Source of the DNA: JAFGJQ01 sp964586145
GTDB lineage: Bacteria > Planctomycetota > Phycisphaerae > UBA1845
Assembly: GCA_964586145.1 (NCBI GenBank)
Contig: CAZPHH010000058.1
Span: forward strand, 1 to 30,361
Direction of reading: 5' to 3'
DNA length: 30,361 nt
A model generated the notes under the pieces. That model was not told the DNA's origin. It was given only the letters and a program-made list of their open reading frames with translations, and did not search any database. How positions within the stretch are numbered: the first letter of the stretch is position 1; each line of letters opens with the position of its first letter. Position numbers and translations under genes: made by a program. This document shows positions 1 through 7,298 of this stretch, piece after piece.

Positions 1-1
1 T

Positions 2-55
2 TTCGTGTTGTATACCTACGTGGTGCTCGCCGAGGACTGGGTGTTCTGGTCCTGA
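2..55 (+). CDS. C-terminal end of a truncated protein, possibly membrane-bound
   Basis: An open frame enters from the left edge and stops at TGA 53-55. It encodes the last 17 residues of a protein (FVLYTYVVLAEDWVFWS). The peptide is hydrophobic and aromatic, as at the end of a membrane protein. Its position just upstream of an EPS cluster would fit a polymerase or transporter component, but 17 residues are too few to assign a family. The frame could also be chance. Confidence 0.35.
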   Translation, partial: FVLYTYVVLAEDWVFWS

Positions 56-133
56 GATACCGGCAGGGATCGCCCTAGTCCGGGCCATTTCCATCCCGAT
101 CCGGGAATTGTGCGAACCGACGCCGGCGAACGT

Positions 134-140
134 CCGATAG
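134..140 (+). promoter_or_regulatory. CCGATAG copy of the EPS-cluster motif
   Basis: TCCGATAG lies 48 nt upstream of the preferred methyltransferase start (ATG 188). It is a one-base variant of the CCGATAA element found in the other gaps of the EPS cluster, and it points toward the gene. A GAAC lies 16 nt upstream (114-117), as it does for the copy at 1076. This could be an ECF-type -35/-10 pair or an activator site; function is inferred. Confidence 0.35.
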
Positions 141-187
141 TACGGGCGACCGTGTGGACTTCGAGCGGCGTCAGGAGTGTCGGCGGA

Positions 188-1012
188 ATGTCCTGGATCG
201 GGCGGAGTTACTACAGAATCGCGGCCACCCGGCCGGGGCAGATCGCCCTGCGGGCCGGACTGGCCGGTCTGCGGGCGTGTGGACTGCTTCGTGCGTTTCG
301 GCTGCCGTTGGAGGCCCTGGCCCTGGACCACCCTCTCGGCGCGGAACTACTGCGCCTCTGGTCGCGCATCCACTGGGCCGGCACGGACGGCATGATGCCG
401 CCGGAGCAGCTGCTGGCGGTCGTGCGGCTGGCCTACGAATGCCCAGTGGAGGGGGACACGGTTGAGCTCGGCTCGTGGGTCGGCTTGACTACTGTCCATC
501 TTGCGGCCGCGTGCCAGGCCCGCGGTCGGGGCGACGTATTCGCGGTGGACACGTTCGCCGCGACCAAGGAGGGGGGCACGACGTACGCCAGCGCCGCCAA
601 GTACGGCGGCAGCACTCTGGCGCGCTTCCAGGAAACGGTGCGGGCGTCCGGGCTGGAGCATCGTGTCCACACACATGTCGGGCTCACCACCGAGATGGCG
701 GATCGCCACCGCGATCGGCCCATTCGATTTCTGTTTATCGATGCGGACCATTCCTACGATGGCGTGAAGGCCGATTTTGAGACCTGGTCACCATACGTCG
801 TGCCCGGCGGTTTCATCGTTTTCCATGACTACGCGATTCCGGATGTCCGACGATTCGTGAACGAGGAAGTGCGCGGGCAGTCCTGCATGGAGGCACTGCC
901 GGGACCGGTGGATGCGAACGTCTTTGCGGTGACGAAACGCGGCAACCCCGCCCGGGCCGCGCGCACGCCGTCTCTTCTTGCGCCCGCACCGGCGACTGCC
1001 TTCGTCCGATAA
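188..1012 (+). CDS. SAM-dependent class I methyltransferase (Methyltransf_24-like)
   Basis: This 274-residue protein is probably a small-molecule or sugar methyltransferase acting on a polysaccharide building block. The SAM-binding motif I is VELGSWVGLTT (about residues 92-102), followed by the acidic strand end FAVDTF (118-123). The segment FLFIDADHSYDGVKADFETW (181-200) and the later PGGFIVFHDY (207-215) are typical of the Methyltransf_24 family found in EPS and O-antigen clusters. I chose ATG 188 because AGGAG at 173-177 lies 10 nt upstream. A longer in-frame GTG start at 110 adds 26 residues of low-complexity sequence without a good ribosome site. The C-terminal 30 residues are Ala/Pro/Arg-rich and probably disordered. 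The acceptor substrate cannot be told. The stop TAA (1010-1012) is part of a CCGATAAG motif. Confidence 0.8.
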   Translation: MSWIGRSYYRIAATRPGQIALRAGLAGLRACGLLRAFRLPLEALALDHPLGAELLRLWSRIHWAGTDGMMPPEQLLAVVRLAYECPVEGDTVELGSWVGLTTVHLAAACQARGRGDVFAVDTFAATKEGGTTYASAAKYGGSTLARFQETVRASGLEHRVHTHVGLTTEMADRHRDRPIRFLFIDADHSYDGVKADFETWSPYVVPGGFIVFHDYAIPDVRRFVNEEVRGQSCMEALPGPVDANVFAVTKRGNPARAARTPSLLAPAPATAFVR

Positions 1013-1083
1013 GTGTGTCGCGGCACGTCGTGACCGGCCCGCCCGATAAGCAGGTGAACTCCACCTTCCAGACAGCCGATAAG
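1006..1083 (+). promoter_or_regulatory. Three direct CCGATAAG repeats upstream of the GT2 gene
   Basis: CCGATAAG occurs three times in the same orientation at 1006-1013, 1043-1050 and 1076-1083, with start-to-start distances of 37 and 33 nt. The first overlaps the stop codon of the preceding methyltransferase gene. The last ends 61 nt before the GT2 start. A GAAC at 1056-1059 lies 16 nt before the third copy. The regular spacing and direct orientation suggest binding sites for a regulator or a sigma factor that drives the glycosyltransferase operon. Nothing else is seen in this 132-bp gap. Confidence 0.5.
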
Positions 1084-1144
1084 CAATTGGATTGTGCGGG
1101 ATCGGTCTGCGCCAGCGCGACCCTGACAAGGATAGCCTGCCCCG

Positions 1145-2143
1145 ATGAATGTCTCCGTGGTCATGACGGTGCTGAACGACCGGGCCGGCTGCGCGGCTGT
1201 GCTGGACACGCTGCTGCGCCAGGCTCGCCCGCCGGACGAGATTGTTGTGGTGGACGGCGGGTCGAAGGACGGCACGCGGGAGCACGTCGAGTCCCTGACC
1301 GCGGCGCATCCGCGGGTCCGGCTGATGGTTGCGCCACGCTGCAACATCGCCCGGGGACGCAACCTGGGTATCGCGGAGGCGGCCGGGCCGATTATCGCGA
1401 CCACCGACGCCGGCTGCCGGCTCGACGCCCAATGGCTCGAGAACCTGGTTCGGCCCTTTGAAAACGATTCGCAGGTGGACGTGGTGGCGGGACTATATTC
1501 GATTGACGCGCACGGCCTGCTGGAGCGCGTGGTGGGGCTGGCCACCATGCGGGGCCAGATGGAGCCGGTGAACCCTGCCACTTTCAACCCGTCTGCCCGG
1601 TCGATGGCGTTCCGCAAGGACGTGTGGGCGCGGGCGGGCGGCTTTCCGGACTGGCTGTACACCTCCGAAGACACTCTGTTTGACCTGAAACTGCGGCGAA
1701 TGGGCGTGCGGTGGTCGCTGGGAGAGGGGGCCGTGGTCCGCTGGCGGCCCCGGTCGTCGCTGCGGTCGATTGCGCGGCAGTTCTACCTGTATGGCCGGGG
1801 CCGGGGCCACACGCAGATCGAGTCAGAAGACTACGTCTATCACCTGCGAAACCTGGGTCTGCTCGCGGGCCTGGTTGCGGTCGGGTTCTGGCAGTCGTGG
1901 GCCTGGGCGCTGGCGGGAGTTGTGTGGGCGTATCTCTACATGTGGGGGTGCCATCGGCGCTGCCTGAAGATATCGCAACACGCCAAGAGCCGGCGGGCGT
2001 ACGCGCTGGGGATGCTGGTTCTCTGGATCGTGATGCTCTGGGGGACGTCAGGGTACGTGGCCGGGACACTTCAGCGCTGGCGACGGCCGGCCGTCTTTCG
2101 CGGTCGCATGGCGGCGTACATGGCCGGGGAGGACGCCGGGTGA
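1145..2143 (+). CDS. Family 2 glycosyltransferase with C-terminal membrane segments
   Basis: This 332-residue protein transfers a sugar from a nucleotide-sugar donor during EPS assembly at the inner face of the cytoplasmic membrane. The GT-A fold is visible from the N-terminus: MNVSVVMTVLND, then EIVVVDGGSKDGT (32-44), the RGRNLGIAEA helix (70-79) and a DxD-like TTDAGCR (87-92) for metal binding. TSEDTLFDLKLRRMG (173-187) supplies the acidic base region found in GT2 enzymes. Hydrophobic segments near residues 237-267 and 286-306 anchor the C-terminus, as in other bacterial GT2 proteins. It starts the operon after the CCGATAAG triplet. Its TGA overlaps the GTG of the next gene, so the two are coupled. 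Donor and acceptor are unknown. Confidence 0.88.
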   Translation: MNVSVVMTVLNDRAGCAAVLDTLLRQARPPDEIVVVDGGSKDGTREHVESLTAAHPRVRLMVAPRCNIARGRNLGIAEAAGPIIATTDAGCRLDAQWLENLVRPFENDSQVDVVAGLYSIDAHGLLERVVGLATMRGQMEPVNPATFNPSARSMAFRKDVWARAGGFPDWLYTSEDTLFDLKLRRMGVRWSLGEGAVVRWRPRSSLRSIARQFYLYGRGRGHTQIESEDYVYHLRNLGLLAGLVAVGFWQSWAWALAGVVWAYLYMWGCHRRCLKISQHAKSRRAYALGMLVLWIVMLWGTSGYVAGTLQRWRRPAVFRGRMAAYMAGEDAG

Positions 2144-3555
2144 CGAAACCCGCAGACTCAACCGGTCGCCGTCGGTCGCTGCTATGCGTCGCATACGCGT
2201 TTGCCCCCGTTCTGCGCAGCGGGACGCATCGGACACTGGCCTTCGTTCGGCACCTGGATCGCCGTGGATGGGACAGCACGGTCATCACGGTGCAGCCGGA
2301 CGGCGAGCCCGTGGATCTGGATTTGCTGTCCCGCGTGCCGGAACGCACTCGGGTCATCCGCACGCACTGGGCGCCGCTTACGGAGCAACTCAAGCGACTG
2401 TGTGGCTGGATCCGCAGGCCCCGACCCGCCGGCGTGAACGGCCCGGCGCGATCCGGGCCGGGAGAAGCTGCGGGAGTTCACCGCGGCCTGCGAGATTGGT
2501 TTTCGCGGCTGCTGCTTACGCCCGATTCGCGGCTCGGTTGGGTGCTTCCCGGCCTGGCGGCGACCCGGGGCCGGAGGGTGGATGCGGTGTACTCCACGTC
2601 ACCCTTTCCCAGTGCGCACCTGATTGCAATGCTGGCGGCGGCCCGGCTGCGCCGGCCATGGGTGGCGGACTTCCGCGATCCCTGGGGCGGCAACCCGTTC
2701 CGCGATTTGGGTTACGGGTCGCTGGCGGCATGGGATGCATGGCTGGAGCGGCGGGTTCTGCGCCGGGCGAGTCGCATCGTCTGCAACACGCCGACATTGC
2801 GAAGCAGCCTGGTCTGGCGGCTGCCCTGGACGGCGGCGAAATCCGTGACGCTGCCCAACGGGTATGACCTGGACGGGATCGAAGCGGCCGACCCGATCCG
2901 CGACTTCGGCGACGACGCCTTCGTGCTGGTCCACACGGGGAACTTCTACGGCAAGCGCAGCCCGATTCCGCTTCTGCGGGGTTTGAAGCAGGCCGTGCAG
3001 CGAAGCGAGGAGGTCGCCCGGCGGGTGCGGGTCGTTTTTGTCGGGGACCCGACGTACGACGGGCAGCGGATCGAGCACCTGGCGGAGGCGGCGGGATTGG
3101 CTGGGCAGATGCAGGTGCTGGGCGTGCGTCCGCACGCCGAGGTGCTCGGCCGGCTGCGTGGGGCGGACGCGTCCATCGTTGTGGGCCTCGACGGCCCCGG
3201 CAGCGACCTGCAGGTCCCCAACAAGCTCTACGAGTACCTGGCCGTGCGCCGTCCCATTCTGGCCCTGGCCCCGCGTGAGGGCGCCATCGCGAACGTGCTG
3301 GCCGACGCCGTTGCCGACAACCTGGTGTGCTCTCCGCAGGACGAAGGGGAAATTGCCCTCGGCATCGAGTGGATGGTGCGGCGCGGCGGCGGTTTTGTGG
3401 AGGGGGCGTGGTCGGGCGTGCAGCGCTACGATCGCCGTTACGCGGCGGAGGGTCTGGCGCGGATGTTGGACGAACTGATTGGCGCTTGCTCATCCGCAGC
3501 GCGGGCGGATGCGTGCGCTGCGGCAGAGCAGGGAGGGGTGGTATGCGTGCCGTGA
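2140..3555 (+). CDS. GT4-like glycosyltransferase (GT-B fold)
   Basis: The protein has 471 residues with a two-domain GT-B layout. The N-terminal acceptor domain carries the VYSTSPFPSAHLIA strand and the DFRDPW motif (177-182), which recurs in EPS glycosyltransferases of the Glyco_trans_4-like type. The C-terminal donor domain begins with the HTGNFYGKR loop (265-273) and ends with VPNKLYEYLAVRRPILAL (359-376), where the nucleotide-sugar would bind. The GTG start at 2140 overlaps the upstream TGA (GTGA) and has GGGGAGGA at 2126-2133, 6 nt away, so it is preferred over any upstream extension into the GT2 gene. The stretch from about 88 to 120 is Pro/Gly/Arg-rich and unlike the rest. The C-terminus overlaps the next gene by 13 nt. 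The protein is cytoplasmic or peripheral and its sugar specificity is unknown. Confidence 0.85.
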   Translation: MTKPADSTGRRRSLLCVAYAFAPVLRSGTHRTLAFVRHLDRRGWDSTVITVQPDGEPVDLDLLSRVPERTRVIRTHWAPLTEQLKRLCGWIRRPRPAGVNGPARSGPGEAAGVHRGLRDWFSRLLLTPDSRLGWVLPGLAATRGRRVDAVYSTSPFPSAHLIAMLAAARLRRPWVADFRDPWGGNPFRDLGYGSLAAWDAWLERRVLRRASRIVCNTPTLRSSLVWRLPWTAAKSVTLPNGYDLDGIEAADPIRDFGDDAFVLVHTGNFYGKRSPIPLLRGLKQAVQRSEEVARRVRVVFVGDPTYDGQRIEHLAEAAGLAGQMQVLGVRPHAEVLGRLRGADASIVVGLDGPGSDLQVPNKLYEYLAVRRPILALAPREGAIANVLADAVADNLVCSPQDEGEIALGIEWMVRRGGGFVEGAWSGVQRYDRRYAAEGLARMLDELIGACSSAARADACAAAEQGGVVCVP

Positions 3556-5234
3556 CGCCGACGAGCGAGCGGGTCGTGACGTTTGCAGTCGTGGCGTATG
3601 CGGCCCTGATCGGTGGCATTTCCTGGGTCGGGGGTGATCCGTTTTACAACAACGACGAGTCGCGACAGTTGATGACGGGCGCATTCTGGTGCGACGTCCT
3701 CACTGAGTGGCCGACGGACGATCCGGAGGGTTTCGCGAAGCGATACTTCGCCCAGTATCCGAACCTGGGCCTGCTGGTCAGTCCGCAGTTGTTCCACTGG
3801 ATGGAAGGCGCGGCGTTTCGTGTGTTCGGCGTCGGGCCGACGCCGGCGCGGGTGCTGCTCGGCCTGTTCACCGCGGGCTTTCTGATCGGCTGGTGGTACT
3901 GGGTTCGGGCGTACATCGGCCTGGCGGCGGCGACCTGGACGACGCTCATTGTCGGGCTGATCCCCGATCTGTTCGAGTTGTCCGGCCACGTGATGCTGGA
4001 GATTCCGTTTTTGGCCTGGATGGTCGCGTCGGTGCTGGCGTTTCGCCGCTACCTGCAGACGCAGCGTCCGGCGTGGCTGTGGGCGGCCTGTTCCGCGGCG
4101 ACGGCGGTTGCCCTGACGCGCTTCCACGCGCCGATCGTGCTCGCCCCGCTGGCGGTGGAGCTTCTGGCGGCCCGCCGGTGGGGCGTGCTGCGCCGGCCGA
4201 TGTTCTGGCTGCCGGTGTTCCTGGCGACGGCGGTTTCCGGCACGTACTACTTCCTGAACCTTTCGTACTATCAGACGTGGCACACGTTGCTGGCGAGTGA
4301 TGGGTTCGGCCCGCCGGCCCTGTTGCCCGGGAAGATCCTGCGGTCGATCGGCATGGCGCCGGCGCTGCTCACGCTGGTGGGGTTGACGGCGCTTCTGGTC
4401 GGTCCCCGGGCGCGGCGCGCCGCTCCGTGGCCCGTTGTCGCCTGGTTCCTCGCGACCGTCGTGATGTGGTTCTGCATGTCGTATCGGCCGCCCCGGTTCC
4501 TGGCGTACGCCTGGCCCGCGGGTGTGGCCCTGGGCCTGGGCGTCGTGTTTCTCTACGCCGGGCAGACGGGCTGGCGCCGGGCGGCCCACGCGCTGGCGGC
4601 GGTGGCCTTCCTCGCGACGGCCTGGGAAACGTACGCCAACTACCGGCCAGGTTTGCACGGGTACGCCCGGGCCGCGGACCAGGCGATGGCCGCCTCGCAG
4701 ACCGGCCGATTGTTCATCCACGGCCGGCAGGACGGGGTGTTCATCTGGCGTGTGCGTCAGCGTGATCCGGATTTGCGCTATGCCGTGTTCCGCGCCAGCA
4801 AGACGCTATCCTCGGGCGAACCGGGCGGCATGAAAGACTATCGCCCGTTGCTGGAGAGCGCGGAGGCGATGCTGGATCAGCTTGAGGCCCTGGGCGTGGA
4901 TGTGGTCGTGTCGGAGGATCGGCCGGAGATTGACAGTCCGCCGTATCACACGTTCCTGCGATTGCTGACGACCGAGCGGTTCGAGCCGATTGGACGCGTG
5001 GATCTGGAGAACGCCGGCGGGCGCATTGCGGCCCGGACGCTCACGGTCTATCGCTTTCGGCGCGAGCAGTCGGTTCCGGGGCGGGTCACGTTGCCGTTGA
5101 CGGCGCTGGGGCCGGACTTCGTCTTGGAGGCGGACCTGTCGCGTCCGCTGCGCGGCTGGAGAGACCATGCGCCGAACCGGTCTCGAACGGTGGTGGGCGG
5201 CGCCGCGTCGGGCACAGAGGGAGATTCGGGATGA
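3543..5234 (+). CDS. Polytopic membrane glycosyltransferase, GT39/ArnT-like
   Basis: This 563-residue integral membrane protein resembles the GT39/GT83 mannosyltransferase and ArnT group, which use polyprenyl-phosphate sugars on the outer face of the membrane. An N-terminal membrane helix (about 10-30) is followed by the loop GGDPFYNNDES, whose D38-E39 pair matches the catalytic acidic pair after the first helix in this superfamily. Many hydrophobic helices follow, for example VLLGLFTAGFLIGWWYWV and WLPVFLATAVSGTYYFL. The last 150 residues form a soluble domain. ATG 3543 has a GGGAGGGG site just upstream and overlaps the preceding gene by 13 nt. The gene ends in an ATGA overlap with the next glycosyltransferase. 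Assignment to the superfamily is good; the transferred sugar is unknown. Confidence 0.78.
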   Translation: MRAVTPTSERVVTFAVVAYAALIGGISWVGGDPFYNNDESRQLMTGAFWCDVLTEWPTDDPEGFAKRYFAQYPNLGLLVSPQLFHWMEGAAFRVFGVGPTPARVLLGLFTAGFLIGWWYWVRAYIGLAAATWTTLIVGLIPDLFELSGHVMLEIPFLAWMVASVLAFRRYLQTQRPAWLWAACSAATAVALTRFHAPIVLAPLAVELLAARRWGVLRRPMFWLPVFLATAVSGTYYFLNLSYYQTWHTLLASDGFGPPALLPGKILRSIGMAPALLTLVGLTALLVGPRARRAAPWPVVAWFLATVVMWFCMSYRPPRFLAYAWPAGVALGLGVVFLYAGQTGWRRAAHALAAVAFLATAWETYANYRPGLHGYARAADQAMAASQTGRLFIHGRQDGVFIWRVRQRDPDLRYAVFRASKTLSSGEPGGMKDYRPLLESAEAMLDQLEALGVDVVVSEDRPEIDSPPYHTFLRLLTTERFEPIGRVDLENAGGRIAARTLTVYRFRREQSVPGRVTLPLTALGPDFVLEADLSRPLRGWRDHAPNRSRTVVGGAASGTEGDSG

Positions 5235-6400
5235 CGGCAGGCGGCCAGAACCTGCCCCGGATTCTCCACGTGCTGAACGCGCTGGATGCCGGCGGCATGG
5301 AACGTACGTTGCTCTCGCTCGTCGCGGGCACGAGCGATCGGTTCGATCATGTGATCTGCACGTTGCGGGGGCCGGGTCCGCTGGCGGATCGCGTGCCGGC
5401 CTGTGCGCGGCTGGTGTCGCTGGGCGTCCAAGGCGAGCGGGCGCCGGCGGCGCTTGGACTGGCCCGCCTCATCCGGGCGTGCCGGCCGGCGCTGGTTCAC
5501 GCCCGGAGCTGGGGGGTCTGGGCCGACGCGGCGCTGGGTTGCGTTCTGGGCGGCCGGCCGCCGCTGATTCTGAGTTTTCACGGTCTGCAATCGGATACAG
5601 GTTTCGGCCGGCGCGATCGGATGCGTTGCCGCTGGGTTCGGTGCCTGTGTCGGCGGTACGCGTGCGTCTCTCGCGCGGGAACTCGGCAGCTTGTGGAGGA
5701 ACTGGGCATTCCGTTGTCGTGGATCACGTTGCTGCCCAACGGCGTGGACACGGATCGTTTTCGCCCCTTCTCCGGCGACGTCCGCGCACAGGTTCGGGCC
5801 GCATTGGGCCTTCCGCAGACCGCCTTTGTCGCGGGGACGGTCGGGTCGCTCACGCCGGTCAAGGATCACGACGGCTTTCTGCAAGCGTTGCGGCGATGCC
5901 GCGATGCGGGGCTGGTCATCCACGGACTGGTTGTCGGCGACGGTCCCTTACGGGCGAGCCTGGCGGAGCGGGTTCAACGGGATGGGTTGGAGGGGTTTGT
6001 GCATTTCACGGGCCGGCGCGACGACGGGCCGCAGATGCTGGCGGCCATGGACGTGCACGTGTGTTCCAGCCGGTCCGAGGGGATGAGCAACGCCGTGCTG
6101 GAGGCGATGGCGGCGGGTCTGCCCGTGGTGGCGACGGACGTGGGTGATAATGGATGGCTTCTGGACGGCGGACGGGCCGGGGTGCTGGTTCCGCCCCGGG
6201 CGCCGCAATCACTCGCGTCTGCGATTTGTGGACTGGCCGGGGATGAGGCCGTTCGTCATGCCCTGTGCGACGCGGCTCGCCGCCGCGTGTGCGGGCAGTT
6301 CACGTCTGCCGGCACACGACAGCATCACGTCTTGTTGTACTCGTCTGTGCTGGATGAGGTCAGCCGGCCGCAGCGCAGACCGGTTCTCGCTCTTCCGTGA
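5231..6400 (+). CDS. Family 4 glycosyltransferase
   Basis: A 389-residue retaining GT-B glycosyltransferase of the GT4 group. The N-terminal glycine loop is HVLNALDAGGMERTLLSL (13-30), with the GGMER motif common in EPS enzymes. The linker LLPNGVDTDRFRP (167-179) starts the donor domain, and VGDGPLR (235-241) precedes the diagnostic E-x7-E region SRSEGMSNAVLEAMAAG (280-296, E283 and E291), which contacts the nucleotide-sugar. The ATG at 5231 overlaps the previous stop (ATGA), making it the fourth coupled gene of the operon. Its last 41 nt overlap the end of a methyltransferase gene on the opposite strand. It would act in the cytoplasm on a lipid-linked glycan. The sugar is unknown. Confidence 0.9.
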   Translation: MTAGGQNLPRILHVLNALDAGGMERTLLSLVAGTSDRFDHVICTLRGPGPLADRVPACARLVSLGVQGERAPAALGLARLIRACRPALVHARSWGVWADAALGCVLGGRPPLILSFHGLQSDTGFGRRDRMRCRWVRCLCRRYACVSRAGTRQLVEELGIPLSWITLLPNGVDTDRFRPFSGDVRAQVRAALGLPQTAFVAGTVGSLTPVKDHDGFLQALRRCRDAGLVIHGLVVGDGPLRASLAERVQRDGLEGFVHFTGRRDDGPQMLAAMDVHVCSSRSEGMSNAVLEAMAAGLPVVATDVGDNGWLLDGGRAGVLVPPRAPQSLASAICGLAGDEAVRHALCDAARRRVCGQFTSAGTRQHHVLLYSSVLDEVSRPQRRPVLALP

Positions 6401-7031
6401 CGGCGGCGTCTTCCGGGCGGCGGGACGGGGATTCCCCGCGTACGGTGCTTTCGGTCTTCCAGGCGCCGCAGATCGCCACACCTCCGTGCCAATCCACCGT
6501 GTAGCGGGACGTGAACGCGGCGAAGTGGTTGCGGTAGTCGTCCAGGGTGTTCTGCCAGATTCCCGTGGACGGCTTCCGGCCGGACAGGTTCGTCACGATG
6601 ATGAGGACGAAGAGCCCGCCGGGCCGGACGTAGCGCATGAGGCAGCGGGTCGTCTCGTGGACGTTGGGGTCGGCCAGGTCATAGTGATAGAGCCCGCAGC
6701 CGCGGGTGACGACCACGTCGAAGCTCTCCGGGGGCACGGGCAGCGGCTTGCGGACGTCGGCGCAGTAGTACTTGTGCCCCGGGTAGTATTCGCGGGCCCA
6801 CCGGATCCCCGTATCGGAGCGATCCACCCCGACACAGTTCAGTCCCATGCGATTGAACAGGTGCGTGTGGAACCCGCTTCCGCAGGCCGCCTCGAGCACG
6901 CGAGCCCCGCGGGGGATGCCGAACCGGCGGACGAAGTGGCGTCGGTGCCACCACCACTCGCGCCAGAAAGAGTACTTCCAGCCGCCGTCGGCAAAGAACG
7001 ATTCGTAGTGCGTGGATTCCTCGTTGTACAT
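6360..7031 (-). CDS. Class I SAM-dependent methyltransferase
   Basis: A 223-residue methyltransferase with a Methyltransf_11/25-like core: motif I VLEAACGSGFHTHLF (45-59), the acidic ribose-binding VGVDRS (67-72), ADVRKPLP (91-98), FDVVVTRGCGLYHY (104-117) and the post-motif VRPGGLFVLI (135-144). The N-terminus MYNEESTHYESFF is typical of sugar or lipid methyltransferases in polysaccharide loci. GGGAG lies about 9 nt before the start. It is the only - strand gene inside the EPS cluster, and it converges on and overlaps the GT4 gene by 41 nt. The final 25 residues are Arg/Glu/Pro-rich and look like a tail shaped by that overlap. It has its own CCGATAA motif on the - strand (7104 to 7098). The substrate is unknown. 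Confidence 0.82.
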   Translation of the reverse strand: MYNEESTHYESFFADGGWKYSFWREWWWHRRHFVRRFGIPRGARVLEAACGSGFHTHLFNRMGLNCVGVDRSDTGIRWAREYYPGHKYYCADVRKPLPVPPESFDVVVTRGCGLYHYDLADPNVHETTRCLMRYVRPGGLFVLIIVTNLSGRKPSTGIWQNTLDDYRNHFAAFTSRYTVDWHGGVAICGAWKTESTVRGESPSRRPEDAAVTEEREPVCAAAG

Positions 7032-7097
7032 GTCAACTCCCGCGGTTGGAGGCCCGGACCGTGTCCGGCCAGCCGGAGGGGTCGGGCCTGTGCGGTG

Positions 7098-7208
7098 TTA
7101 TCGGAAGTCGGGGCGGTGGAAGTTGAGGCGGGGTTCGTCCGATAACCTCGCTGGGCGGGTAAGCGGTTCTGAAGATAGATTCAGGGAGGCGGACAGGCTC
7201 CCGATAAC
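7098..7208. promoter_or_regulatory. Divergent gap with CCGATAAC motifs in both orientations
   Basis: The 267-bp gap between the divergent methyltransferase and chain-length genes holds three CCGATAA motifs. One is on the - strand (7104 to 7098, 67 nt before the methyltransferase start) and two are on the + strand (7139-7146 and 7201-7208, facing the chain-length gene). Each motif points toward the gene it precedes. A GAAG at 7119-7122 lies 16 nt before the copy at 7139, the same spacing as GAAC before the copies at 134 and 1076. This orientation rule argues for a directional element such as a promoter half or activator site. Confidence 0.5.
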
Positions 7209-7298
7209 ATCTGCAAGGGCCATAGCGCCGGCGGGTCGGCTGCGCGTTGCCCGGACGCGCCTGCGACCGGAGGACCGGCTCGAGGCATTGCGGAACAT

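Noticed and set aside
110..187. GTG 110 as start of the first methyltransferase
   Set aside because: The extension has no ribosome site and contains the CCGATAG motif, while ATG 188 has AGGAG at a suitable distance.
829..1674. Long - strand open frames opposite the first methyltransferase and GT2 genes
   Set aside because: They are antisense shadows in GC-rich DNA, with Arg/Pro/Ser-rich translations lacking any motif. The + strand genes carry clear family signatures.
3438..4721. 427-codon - strand open frame opposite the membrane glycosyltransferase
   Set aside because: Its composition is dominated by Arg, Gln, Pro and His, with no hydrophobic pattern or ribosome site; the + strand gene has membrane helices and coupling overlaps.
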